A stretch of 64,000 bases of DNA, from NCBI GenBank assembly GCA_020845695.1, contig JADLFG010000007.1:23315-87314 (forward strand), read 5' to 3'. Of the stretch, positions 23,573 to 31,334 are shown piece by piece. The position numbers and the translations under genes were made by a program. Within the stretch, counting starts at the first letter, position 1. Each line of letters opens with the position of its first letter. The notes under the pieces were generated by a model. It was not told the DNA's origin. It saw nothing but the letters and a program-made list of their open reading frames with translations, and made no database searches. This DNA is from Thermoleophilia bacterium. GTDB taxonomy: Bacteria; Actinomycetota; Thermoleophilia; Gaiellales; Gaiellaceae.

Positions 23573-23698
23573 GCTTCGGCCTCGGTGCCGCCGCCGGCGG
23601 TGTCGTGGGTGGAGCGGTCGACGCGCTCGGGCAGCGGCGAGTGGTCGCCGCGGGCTCGTCTACACTGGCCTCCCGCCACGCCCGATGGGAGGTCAGTC

Positions 23699-24373
23699 CT
23701 GAACGTCGAGCACGTTCGGCCCCCGCAGCTCTGGGAGGCTGTCCTCGAGCGCATCCGGGCCGCGGTCCTCGGCGGCGAGCTCCCGGCCGGCGCGAAGCTC
23801 GTCGAGGCGGAGCTCGCCGAACGCTTCGGCACGAGCCGCGGCCCCGTGCGGGAGGCGATCAGGGAGCTCGCTCGCGAGGGCCTCGTGGTCGAGCTGCCCC
23901 GCCGCGGTACCGTCGTCTCGACGCTCACGGCCCGCGACCTGGCCGAGGTCTACGCCGTGCGGGAGGCGCTCGAGCTCGGGGCGGCGAAATCCGCGGTCGC
24001 GCGAGCGAGCGACGCCCGGCTCTCGGCGCTTGGCACGCACCTCGACGCGATGGAGCGGGCCCGCGAGTCCCGCGCGGACCACCTCGAGGTGGCGGCGCAC
24101 GACCTCGCCTTCCACCGCGCGCTCGTCGAGCTCGCCGGGAACGCGCGCATGAGCGCGATCGAGGAGCAGATGCTGGCCCAGACGGCGCTGCTTCTGCGCA
24201 CGGCCGCCGAGGCCAACCCGACGCTGCGCAGCGAGCTTCGCCCCGCTGCCCACCGCGACATCCACGCGGCCCTCCTCGAGCGCGACCTCGGGCGCGCCCG
24301 GGTGGCGATCGAGGCGCACTACCGCTACGCGGAGGAGCGTCTCTTCGCCGGCCTCGACCGCGCGGGCGGTTGA
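23699..24373 (+). CDS. GntR-family transcriptional regulator, FCD subfamily
   Basis: 224 residues. Winged helix at the N-terminus (LWEAVLERIRAAVLGGELPAG, ELAERFGTSRGPVREAIRELAREGLV, PRRGTVVSTLTARDLAEVYAVREALE) and an FCD ligand domain with the usual metal-binding set: HDLAFHRALVELAGN, AAHRDIHAALL and EAHYRYAEERL. Promoter TACACT (23661-23666). The best start is CTG 23699, exactly 6 nt after GGGAGG (23687-23692). GTG codons at 23585-23609 would lie upstream of that promoter. It precedes the C1 operon by 37 bp and is its likely regulator, responding to a small carboxylate or similar effector. Confidence 0.88.
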   Translation: MNVEHVRPPQLWEAVLERIRAAVLGGELPAGAKLVEAELAERFGTSRGPVREAIRELAREGLVVELPRRGTVVSTLTARDLAEVYAVREALELGAAKSAVARASDARLSALGTHLDAMERARESRADHLEVAAHDLAFHRALVELAGNARMSAIEEQMLAQTALLLRTAAEANPTLRSELRPAAHRDIHAALLERDLGRARVAIEAHYRYAEERLFAGLDRAGG

Positions 24374-24392
24374 CCGCGGGTCGCGCGGAGAG

Positions 24393-24410
24393 TATGGTTA
24401 ACAGTTAACT
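24393..24410 (+). promoter_or_regulatory. C1-operon promoter and candidate GntR operator
   Basis: GTTAAC-A-GTTAAC (24397-24409) is a perfect inverted repeat with a single central base, immediately before the ATG at 24411 and overlapping the possible -10 box TATGGT (24393-24398). TGGTTAACA inside it fits the FadR/FCD habit of GT...AC half-sites. It is AT-rich against a GC-rich background, which makes it stand out. Confidence 0.6.
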
Positions 24411-25040
24411 ATGGGCGGGGTGCCAGACATCGGCGCGCGCGCCGAGCTCGTCCCGATGGACGCCCAGTTCGAGGAGATCTCGATCGGGCTCTACGTGCGC
24501 GACGGGGCGGCGCTCGTCCACACCTACAGCCCGAAGCCGGGCGCCCGCGAGCGGATCTCTTTCGTCACCCGCGCGCTCTCGGTGCTCGGCGGCCTCGAGC
24601 CCGACGGGGAGCGCGTCCGTTTCGCGTGCGGCGCCTGGCACGCCGCCGCGGCCAGGCGGGCCTTCCTCGAGGCCTGCAAGGTCGACCCGGCCGCGCCGCT
24701 CGCGGCGTGGCCGCTCGAGCTCGCCGATCGCAAGACCGGCCAGACGATCCGGGCGCGGTCGCTCGGGTCGGGTCTCTACCGGCTCGAGGCGGAGGGGGCG
24801 ACCGCGCAGACGGCGAGCCGGGCGCCGGCCGTCGCCCGCGGGCTCGCCAAGCTCGCCGAGCTCGAGACCGGTGACGACCCCGAGACGGTCCGGTTCGCGT
24901 GCGGCCGGCCCCACGACGCCCTCGTCGGTCTGCTCCTGCCCCGCGCTCTGAACGTGCGGGCGGCGCTTCGCGAGGAGGAGGCGAAGGCGACGCGCGGCGT
25001 GCTCGTCGCGCCCGGCGCCCCCGAGGAGCCGGCCGGATGA
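24411..25040 (+). CDS. Unrecognised protein with duplicated CGxxH motif, first gene of C1 operon
   Basis: 209 residues without signal or membrane segments. After an N-terminal strand-rich stretch (PMDAQFEEISIGLYVRDGAALVHTYSPK) it shows two copies of VRFACGxxH: RVRFACGAWHAAAARRAF (C73, H77) and TVRFACGRPHDALVGLLL (C164, H168), 91 residues apart, each following a LE-x(2-5)-D/E-rich turn. The repeated Cys-Gly-x-x-His looks like a paired metal, thiol or corrinoid-related site. The C-terminal tail is low-complexity. It overlaps the methyltransferase gene (ATGA) and is controlled with it. I know no family for it. Confidence 0.8.
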   Translation: MGGVPDIGARAELVPMDAQFEEISIGLYVRDGAALVHTYSPKPGARERISFVTRALSVLGGLEPDGERVRFACGAWHAAAARRAFLEACKVDPAAPLAAWPLELADRKTGQTIRARSLGSGLYRLEAEGATAQTASRAPAVARGLAKLAELETGDDPETVRFACGRPHDALVGLLLPRALNVRAALREEEAKATRGVLVAPGAPEEPAG

Positions 25041-26056
25041 CGAGCCGCGAGCGCGTCCTCGCCGCTCTCGCGCGCGAGCCGGTCGATCGGACACCGGTCG
25101 TGAACCCGACCTCGGTCGCGACGGTCGAGCTGATGGACCTCGTCGAGGCGCCGTTCCCGGAGGCAAACCGCGAGCCCGAGCTGATGGCGCGGCTCGCCGC
25201 GACCGGCCACACGGAGCTCGGCTTCGACTCGATCATGCCCGTGTTCTCGATCATCCAGGACTCCTCGGCGCTCGGCTGCAAGATCCAGTGGGAGCAGAAG
25301 GACAACTGGCCGACCGTCCGCATGACCGAGCCGATCTACGCGACGCCGGCCGACATCCGTATCCCCGACGACCTGCTCGAGCATCCGGACACCCGCTGCG
25401 TGCTCGAGGCGATCCGGATCCTCAGGCGGCGCTTCGGCGGCGAGGTCGCGATCATCGGCAAGACGATGGGACCCTGGTCGCTCGCCTACCACGGCTTCGG
25501 CGTCGAGCGCTTCCTGCTCATGTCGCTCGACGACGAGGCGATGACCAGGGAGTGCCTCGAGCGCCTGAAAGAGGTCACCGTCGCGTTCGGGCTCGCCCAG
25601 ATCGAGGCCGGTGCCGACGCGCTCACCCTGCCCGACCACGCGACCGGCGACCTCGTCTCCGGCGAGTACTACCGCCGCTACCTGCTCGACCTCCACGTCG
25701 AGCTGGCCGAGCGCCTGCCCGCGCCGCTCATCCTCCACATCTGCGGGCGCACCGTCGACCGGATGGGCGACATCGCGAGAACGGGCATGGCCGCGTTCCA
25801 CTTCGACTCGAAGAACCGCCCGGCCGAGTCGATGGCCGCGGTCGGGGGCGGGATCGCTCTCGTCGGCAACGTCAACAACCCGGAGACCCTGTTCTCGCGC
25901 GGCCCCGCCGAGGTCGGGGCCGAGGTGGCCGCGTGTCTCGAGGCCGGGGTCCAGATGGTCGGGCCGGAGTGCGCGATCCCGCTCCAGACCTCGATCGAGA
26001 ACCTGCGCGCGATCCGCGCGACCGTCGACGACTGGCACGCCGCCCGGGCGGCCTGA
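25037..26056 (+). CDS. Corrinoid-dependent methyltransferase, MtaA/MtbA-like (URO-D fold)
   Basis: 339 residues. URO-D superfamily with N-terminal RERVLAALAREPVDRTPVV. It carries the zinc-site pattern of MtaA/MtbA: LHICGRT (H234, C236) and GPECAIPL (C312), i.e. HxC...C, used to activate a thiol or other nucleophile that accepts methyl from the corrinoid protein. Also LPDHATGDLVSGEYYRRYLLDLH, typical of these transferases. Start ATG overlaps the preceding stop. Followed by the corrinoid protein gene. Since coenzyme M is not expected here, the natural substrate or acceptor is unknown; a substrate:corrinoid methyltransferase role is equally possible. Confidence 0.88.
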   Translation: MTSRERVLAALAREPVDRTPVVNPTSVATVELMDLVEAPFPEANREPELMARLAATGHTELGFDSIMPVFSIIQDSSALGCKIQWEQKDNWPTVRMTEPIYATPADIRIPDDLLEHPDTRCVLEAIRILRRRFGGEVAIIGKTMGPWSLAYHGFGVERFLLMSLDDEAMTRECLERLKEVTVAFGLAQIEAGADALTLPDHATGDLVSGEYYRRYLLDLHVELAERLPAPLILHICGRTVDRMGDIARTGMAAFHFDSKNRPAESMAAVGGGIALVGNVNNPETLFSRGPAEVGAEVAACLEAGVQMVGPECAIPLQTSIENLRAIRATVDDWHAARAA

Positions 26057-26072
26057 AAGGGGGACGAGCCGG

Positions 26073-26831
26073 ATGGCAGAGATCGCCGAGATCGCGAACG
26101 GGCTCCTGCGCGCCGAGGTCGAGGAGTTCGTCGAGCGCCCGGACGAGCGGGAGCGCCTGATCGCCCTCTTCAGCGGGGCGCGCCCGGAGCTGCAGGAGGT
26201 CGCGGCCGCCGTCGTCGAGGGCGAGCACCACGAGGCCGACCGGCTGACCCGGGCGGCGCTCGACGCGGGGGCGGAAGCGCTCGAGGTGATGGACGACGGT
26301 CTGATCGCCGGGATGGCGCTCGTCGGGATCAAGTTCAGGGACAACGCGATCTTCGTTCCCGAGGTGCTCGCCTGCGCACGCGCGATGAAGGCCGGTATGT
26401 CCCACATCGAGCCGATCCTGTCCGCCTCCGGGATCGAGCCGCTCGCGACCGTCGTCATGGGCACGGTCAAGGGCGACCTGCACGACATCGGCAAGAACCT
26501 CTGCATCATGATGCTGCGCGGCTCCGGCTTCGAGGTCGTCGACCTCGGCGTCGACACGTCGCCCGACGACTTCATCGACGCGGTCGAGGAGCACGGGGCG
26601 CCGCTGCTCGGGATGTCCGCGCTGCTCACGACCACGATGCCGAACATGGGCAGGACGATCGAGGCCTTCATCGACGCCGACCTGCGCGACCGCGTCAAGA
26701 TCATGGTCGGCGGAGCGCCCGTGACCCAGGAGTTCGCAGACGACATGGGCGCCGACGGCTACGGGAAGGACGCCGTCGCCTGCGTCACGCTCGCCAAGCA
26801 GCTCGTCGCGGAGGGGGCCGGTGTCGGCTGA
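26073..26831 (+). CDS. Corrinoid protein, methyl carrier (second copy)
   Basis: 252 residues, paralogous to the protein at 10361. The N-terminal helical cap is preceded by about 40 extra residues (MAEIAEIANGLLRAEVEEF). The corrinoid-binding domain has GTVKGDLHDIGKN with cobalt-ligand His at about 137, then SGFEVVDLGVDTSPDDF, MSALLTTTMPNMG and MVGGAPVTQEFADDMGADGYG. ATG preceded by AAAGGGGGACG. It sits between the methyltransferase and the small Cys protein, and is the expected partner of the activase and the THF methyltransferase in the same operon. Confidence 0.94.
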   Translation: MAEIAEIANGLLRAEVEEFVERPDERERLIALFSGARPELQEVAAAVVEGEHHEADRLTRAALDAGAEALEVMDDGLIAGMALVGIKFRDNAIFVPEVLACARAMKAGMSHIEPILSASGIEPLATVVMGTVKGDLHDIGKNLCIMMLRGSGFEVVDLGVDTSPDDFIDAVEEHGAPLLGMSALLTTTMPNMGRTIEAFIDADLRDRVKIMVGGAPVTQEFADDMGADGYGKDAVACVTLAKQLVAEGAGVG

Positions 26832-27078
26832 GCCCACCCGCCGCCTCGATCCCGCCGACTACCAGGCACGGCTCGACCGGATCTCGGAGCTGTTCTCGTC
26901 GATGATCGAGCACGCGAGCGAGCTCTCGACGCGGCGCTGTCCCTACCGTGACCGGCTCGACCGCTGCACCGCCGCCTTCGGCTGTCGCAACCAGCGCTTC
27001 CCCGAGGGCAGGAACGGTACGAAGCTCTGCGGTGGGGACGATAAGCTCGACTACAGAAGCGCGTGGGAGACGAGCTGA
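26821..27078 (+). CDS. Small four-cysteine protein of the C1 operon
   Basis: 85 residues, GTG start overlapping the corrinoid gene by 11 bp and the activase gene by 16 bp. An amphipathic N-terminal helix (YQARLDRISELFSSMIEHA) is followed by four Cys at 40, 49, 55 and 70 in RRCPYRDRLDRC, FGCRNQR and KLCGGD, ending DYRSAWE. The spacing could bind an iron-sulfur cluster or zinc. Its position immediately before the RACo-type activase suggests an electron-transfer or assembly helper for corrinoid reactivation. No family recognised by me. Confidence 0.8.
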   Translation: MSAEPTRRLDPADYQARLDRISELFSSMIEHASELSTRRCPYRDRLDRCTAAFGCRNQRFPEGRNGTKLCGGDDKLDYRSAWETS

Positions 27079-28703
27079 GCGCGCCCGCGCGCACGCTCTT
27101 CGACGACGCCGACGAGCTGGCCCTCCAGGTGCCGACCTCGTGCCGGCGCAGCGGCCGTTGCCGCGAGTGCGTCGTCGAGGTCACGGCCGGTGCCGACGGA
27201 CTCGGCCCGCGCACGGAGGCCGAGTCGTTCCTGCGCGACCCCTACCGGCTCGCCTGCCAGGCGACCGTGCCGCCCGGGTGCGGCCGCGTCGAGTTCTCGG
27301 TGCTGCGCCGGCGGCTACGCATCCTGACGCCCGAGCCCGAGCCCGAGCCGCGCACCGCACCGATCGATCCCGTCGTCCGGGTCGTGGACGGAGTCGTCCA
27401 CCACGGCGCGGAGGCGATCGAGCCGCGGCGCGCGGGCGTCTACGGGCTCGCGATCGACCTCGGCACGACGACGATCGTGCTCGAGCTCGTCGACCTCGAG
27501 AGCGGCCGCACGCTCGAGGTGGTCGCGCTCGAGAACCCACAGCGCTTCGGCGGCTCCGACGTGATGAGCCGGATCAGCTACGACGAGGGCCCGGCCCGCG
27601 GCGAGCTGCGCCAGGCGTTGCGCAAGGCGCTCAACCGGGAGCTGCGCGACCTCTACGACCGCCGCGGCATCGACCGCCGCGAGGTCTACGAGGTGGTGGT
27701 GGTGGGCAACTCGACCATGCGCGACCTCTTCTTCGGGCTCGACGTCTCGTCGATCGGGCAGCGCCCCTACCGCTCGCTGACCGAGCACGCGCTACTGGCG
27801 GGCGAGGCCGACACGACGGCGCTCGTCAGGCTCGCCCACGAGCTCGGCTTCAAGGCCAACCCCAGGGCGCGCATCTGGGGGGCGCCGCTCGTCGCGAGCC
27901 ACGTCGGCGCCGACATGGCCGCCGACCTGGTCGCGCTCGGCGTCGACCCCGACGCGGGCGAGATCGTCGCGGTCGTGGACGTGGGCACGAACACCGAGGT
28001 GGTCGTCGCCGGAGGCGGGCGCGTCGCCGCGGCGAGCTGCCCGGCGGGGCCCGCGTTCGAGGGTGGGCTCGTCACGTACGGCATGGCCGGCGAGGAGGGG
28101 GCGATCGAGTCGCTCGCGCTGCGCGAGGACGGGACGTTCGCGTACGAGACGATCGGCGGGGCGCCGCCGCGGGGCATCTGCGGGTCCGGGCTGATCGACC
28201 TGCTCGCCGAGCTCGTCCGTGCCGGCCGGATGGGGACGAAGGGCGAGCTGCCCGGGCGCGCGCAGGCCGTGACGGTCGTGCCCGACGCTGGGATAACCTT
28301 CTCGCGCGCCGACGCGTCGGCGCTCGCCCAGGCCAAAGCGGCGAACGCGGCCGGCCAGTGGATCGTCCTGCGCACGCTCGGGGTCGACCCGCCGGACGTC
28401 GATCGCCTCTACCTCGCCGGAGGGTTCGCAAACCACGTGAACGTCGAGCACGCGATCGAGATCGGCTTCCTCGCCCCGGTGCGGCCCGAGCGGGTTGTCA
28501 AGGCCGGGAACGCCGCGGTGCGCGGCGCGCGAGAGCTCCTGCTCTCGGCGTCCGCGCGCGACCGGCTCGAGCGGCTCGTGCGCCGGATCGAGCACGTCGA
28601 GCTCGAGCTGGCCCCTGACTTCTTCGATATCTTCGTCGAGGGCTGCCAGCTCAAGCCGCTGCCCTCGGCGCTCCCGGGAGCCGATGGCCGTGCCGCCGCC
28701 TGA
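27063..28703 (+). CDS. Corrinoid reductive activase (RACo-like, 2Fe-2S plus ASKHA domain)
   Basis: 546 residues. N-terminal ferredoxin-like 2Fe-2S site: TSCRRSGRCRECVVEV (Cys about 27, 33, 36) and RLACQATV (about 65). Then a linker and the large ASKHA ATPase domain: YGLAIDLGTTTIVLELVDL, VVVVGNSTMRDLFFG, VVDVGTNTEVVVAGGG, GICGSGLIDLLAELV and LYLAGGFANHVNVEHAIEIGFL. The family uses ATP to drive electron transfer to Co(II) corrinoid proteins that became inactivated, restoring Co(I). The first cluster at 8484 lacks such a gene, so this one may serve both. Overlaps the MTHFR gene by 20 bp. Confidence 0.92.
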   Translation: MGDELSAPARTLFDDADELALQVPTSCRRSGRCRECVVEVTAGADGLGPRTEAESFLRDPYRLACQATVPPGCGRVEFSVLRRRLRILTPEPEPEPRTAPIDPVVRVVDGVVHHGAEAIEPRRAGVYGLAIDLGTTTIVLELVDLESGRTLEVVALENPQRFGGSDVMSRISYDEGPARGELRQALRKALNRELRDLYDRRGIDRREVYEVVVVGNSTMRDLFFGLDVSSIGQRPYRSLTEHALLAGEADTTALVRLAHELGFKANPRARIWGAPLVASHVGADMAADLVALGVDPDAGEIVAVVDVGTNTEVVVAGGGRVAAASCPAGPAFEGGLVTYGMAGEEGAIESLALREDGTFAYETIGGAPPRGICGSGLIDLLAELVRAGRMGTKGELPGRAQAVTVVPDAGITFSRADASALAQAKAANAAGQWIVLRTLGVDPPDVDRLYLAGGFANHVNVEHAIEIGFLAPVRPERVVKAGNAAVRGARELLLSASARDRLERLVRRIEHVELELAPDFFDIFVEGCQLKPLPSALPGADGRAAA

Positions 28704-30246
28704 TCCCGGCCGCGGAGTGGCGCTCCGAGAGCTGCTCGCCGACCGCGATCGGTTCGTGATCGCGGCCGAGCTCGTCACGAGTCGCGGTCTCATCACCGCG
28801 GAGGCGGGACGGCGGGTGCTCGGGCTCGCGCGCGACCTCGCCGCGCACCCCCGCATCGACGTCGTCTCGATCACGGACAACCCGGGCGGCAACCCGATGC
28901 TCGCGCCGGACACCGTCGCGAGCGAGCTCGCCGGCCTCGGCCAGGAGGCAATCGTCCATGTCTCCTGCAAGGACCTCAACCGCAGCGCGCTCCAGAGCCG
29001 CGGCTGGAAGCTCGCCTCGGAGGGGCTTCGCAACGTGCTCTGCCTCACTGGCGACTACCCGATCGCCGGCTACCGGGGGCAGGCCCGCCCCGTGTTCGAC
29101 ATCGACTCGGTCGGGCTGCTGCGGCTGTACACCGAGCTGAACGCGGAGCTGGCGGACGAGGAGCGGCTCTGCCTCGGCGCCGTCGTCACGAACCACAAGC
29201 GCCACGAGCGCGAGGTGGTGCCCCAGTACCTGAAGCTGCGCCGCAAGCTCGAGCACGGCGCCGAGTTCGTGATCAACCAGGTCGGCTACCACGCGCGCAA
29301 GGACGACGAGCTCCTGAGGTGGCTCGCCCGCGCGGGGCTCGACGTGCCCGTGCTCGCGAACGTGTTCGTGCTCTCGCCCGGCGCGGCGCGGGTCTTCCAT
29401 TCGGGCCGGATTCCCGGAGTGGTCGTCACCGACGAGCTGCTGGCGGTCTGCGGGCGCTACGCGAATGCGGCGGACAAGGGCCGCCCCTTCTTTCGCGAGC
29501 TGGCCGCGAAGCAGGTGGCGATCGCCCGCGGCCTCGGCTTCCGCGGCGCCTACATCGGTGGCCACCTCGCGATCGAGGACTACGACTCGATCCTGGCGCT
29601 CGCGGACAGCTTCGCGCCCGGCGACTGGCGCGCGTTCGCCCGCGAGCTGCAGTACCCCTACCCGGACGAGTTCCACTTCTTCGAGCGAGACGAGGAGACC
29701 GGACTCGCGTCCGACCGGGTCGACGCCGCCTACCTCGAGTCGCTCGCGCCCGCCCGGCGGCGGCGGCTGCGGCTGCGCGTCTCGCCGCTCTACAAGCTCA
29801 ACCGCCGCGTCCACGATCTCGCGTTCGAGCCCGGCGCGCCGCTGGCGGGCCCCGGCAGGGCGTTCTACGGCGCGGTCGAGCGCGGCCCCCGGCCCGTCGG
29901 CAGGGCGCTGCACGGCGCCGAGTACCTGACGAAGCAGGCGCTGTTCTCGTGCCGCGACTGCGGCGACTGCTCGCTCCCCGAGATCGCGTACCTGTGCCCG
30001 GAGTCCCAGTGCGTGAAGAACCAGCGCAACGGTCCCTGCGGCGGCACCCGCCAGGGTCTCTGCGAGATCGGCGAGAAGGAGTGCATCTGGGCCAGGGCCT
30101 ACGAGAGGCTGAAGGCATACGGCAAGGAGGAGACGATGCTCGATGGACCGGCCGTCCTCAAGGACGGCTCCCTGCAAGGCACGAGCGCCTGGGCGAACAC
30201 GTTCCTCGGGCGCGACCACCACGCGCGCGAGCGAGAGGAGGCGTGA
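28684..30246 (+). CDS. Methylenetetrahydrofolate reductase fused to Cys-rich MetV-like C-terminal domain
   Basis: 520 residues. About 1-310 is a MetF-type TIM barrel (FVIAAELVTSRG, VSITDNPGGNPML, NVLCLTGDYP, EFVINQVGYH, IGGHLAIEDYD). After a linker, residues about 415-480 form the MTHFR_C zinc-type domain: FSCRDCGDCSLPEIAYLCPESQCVKNQRNGPCGGTRQGLCEIGEKECIW, nine Cys in the MetV pattern (text shown here in parts: CRDCGDCSL, CPESQC, NGPCGG, GLCEIGEKEC). In acetogens MetF and MetV are separate subunits; here they are one chain. In this operon it would interconvert methyl-THF and methylene-THF, most likely oxidizing substrate-derived methyl groups. ATG at 28684 overlaps the activase stop region. 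Confidence 0.88.
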   Translation: MAVPPPDPGRGVALRELLADRDRFVIAAELVTSRGLITAEAGRRVLGLARDLAAHPRIDVVSITDNPGGNPMLAPDTVASELAGLGQEAIVHVSCKDLNRSALQSRGWKLASEGLRNVLCLTGDYPIAGYRGQARPVFDIDSVGLLRLYTELNAELADEERLCLGAVVTNHKRHEREVVPQYLKLRRKLEHGAEFVINQVGYHARKDDELLRWLARAGLDVPVLANVFVLSPGAARVFHSGRIPGVVVTDELLAVCGRYANAADKGRPFFRELAAKQVAIARGLGFRGAYIGGHLAIEDYDSILALADSFAPGDWRAFARELQYPYPDEFHFFERDEETGLASDRVDAAYLESLAPARRRRLRLRVSPLYKLNRRVHDLAFEPGAPLAGPGRAFYGAVERGPRPVGRALHGAEYLTKQALFSCRDCGDCSLPEIAYLCPESQCVKNQRNGPCGGTRQGLCEIGEKECIWARAYERLKAYGKEETMLDGPAVLKDGSLQGTSAWANTFLGRDHHAREREEA

Positions 30247-31289
30247 TGGCGGTGCCCGAGCGGTTCGTCGTCATCGGCGAGAACATCCACACGACGCGGG
30301 TCGTCCCCGTCTCCTCGCCGAGGGTGGGGGAGGACCCGGAGGGGCGCCAGGCGGTCGTCTTCACCGACGCGGACGGGGCGACCCGCCACCTCGTCGTTCC
30401 CGAGGCGGAGAAGGAGCTCCAGGCCTACCAGGAGGGGCGGATCAAGCACGTGCGGATCGCCGTCCAGACGGCGATGGCGGGCGAGGGGCAGGAGGCCGAG
30501 ACTGCCCTCGCCTACCTGCGCGCCATGGCCGAGGGGCAGGTTGCCGCCGGCGCGCACTACCTCGATCTGAACGTGGACGAGGTGTCGCTGCACCCCGCCG
30601 AGCAGGTCGAGGCGATGCGCTGGCTCGTCCGCACCGTCCGGCCCTGGGCGGCGGTGCCGCTCTCGATCGACTCGTCGAACCCCGACACGCTCCGGGCCGG
30701 GATCGAGGCGGCGGCGGGAGACGCCGCCGGCCCGCCGATGCTGAACTCGGCATCGCTCGAGCGGGTCGACGCGTTCGCGCTCGCGGCCGAGGCGGGCGGT
30801 CCGGTGATCGTGACGTCCGCGGGGGAGAGCGGAATCCCGAACGACGCCGACGGCAGGGTGGAGAACGCCACGAAGGCGGTCGAGCTCGCGCTCGGGCAGG
30901 GTGTTCCTCTGGAGCGCGTCTACGTCGACCCGCTCGTGTTCCCGATCTCGGTCGACGCCAGCTACGGCAGTCACGTGCTCGAGTCATTCCGGCGGCTGCG
31001 CGCGCGCTTCGGCCCGGAGATCCACCTCACCGGCGGGATGAGCAACGTCAGCTTCGGGCTGCCGAACCGCACCCTCGTCAACGATGCCTTCCTCGTCCTC
31101 GCCGTCGAGGCCGGCGCCGACAGCGGCATCATCGACCCGATCCAGAACAACCTCGAGCGGGTCTTCTCGATCGACCGGACCTCGCGGCCGTTCCGGCTCG
31201 CAACCGACGTGCTCACCGGGGTCGACCAGCACTGCCGCGCCTACATCAAGGCGTGGCGCGCCGGGGAGCTGGAGGCCGCCGCGGCCTGA
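30246..31289 (+). CDS. Methyltetrahydrofolate:corrinoid methyltransferase-like (pterin-binding)
   Basis: 347 residues with the dihydropteroate-synthase TIM-barrel fold used by MeTr, MtvA-type and MetH pterin domains. Visible: FVVIGENIHTTR, AHYLDLNVDEVSLHP, VPLSIDSSNPDTL, PMLNSASLER, RVYVDPLVFPIS and TGGMSNVSFGLPNRTLVNDAFL, which line the pterin pocket. An inserted acidic segment (residues about 17-60) replaces the compact start of acetogen MeTr. It would move the methyl group between the corrinoid protein and tetrahydrofolate, handing it to the adjacent reductase. Overlaps the MTHFR stop by 1 nt; last gene of the C1 operon. Confidence 0.88.
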   Translation: MAVPERFVVIGENIHTTRVVPVSSPRVGEDPEGRQAVVFTDADGATRHLVVPEAEKELQAYQEGRIKHVRIAVQTAMAGEGQEAETALAYLRAMAEGQVAAGAHYLDLNVDEVSLHPAEQVEAMRWLVRTVRPWAAVPLSIDSSNPDTLRAGIEAAAGDAAGPPMLNSASLERVDAFALAAEAGGPVIVTSAGESGIPNDADGRVENATKAVELALGQGVPLERVYVDPLVFPISVDASYGSHVLESFRRLRARFGPEIHLTGGMSNVSFGLPNRTLVNDAFLVLAVEAGADSGIIDPIQNNLERVFSIDRTSRPFRLATDVLTGVDQHCRAYIKAWRAGELEAAAA

Positions 31290-31291
31290 CC

Positions 31292-31334
31292 TTGACGCGA
31301 ACACGTGTTCGGTGTAGTATCGAACATGTGTTCG
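31292..31334 (+). promoter_or_regulatory. SOS promoter with two LexA boxes
   Basis: TTGACG (31292-31297), a 17-bp spacer and TAGTAT (31315-31320) form a near-ideal promoter. LexA box 1, CGAACACGTGTTCG (31298-31311), is a perfect palindrome filling the spacer. Box 2, CGAACATGTGTTCG (31321-31334), covers the transcription start and the GTG start codon. Box centres are 23 bp apart. This matches the Gram-positive/actinobacterial SOS consensus CGAAC-N4-GTTCG. Confidence 0.88.

Noticed and set aside
23585..24373. GntR gene started at GTG 23585
   Set aside because: The added 38 residues are upstream of the TACACT promoter box, Arg/Ser/Pro-rich and absent from the family; GGGAGG is placed ideally for the CTG at 23699.
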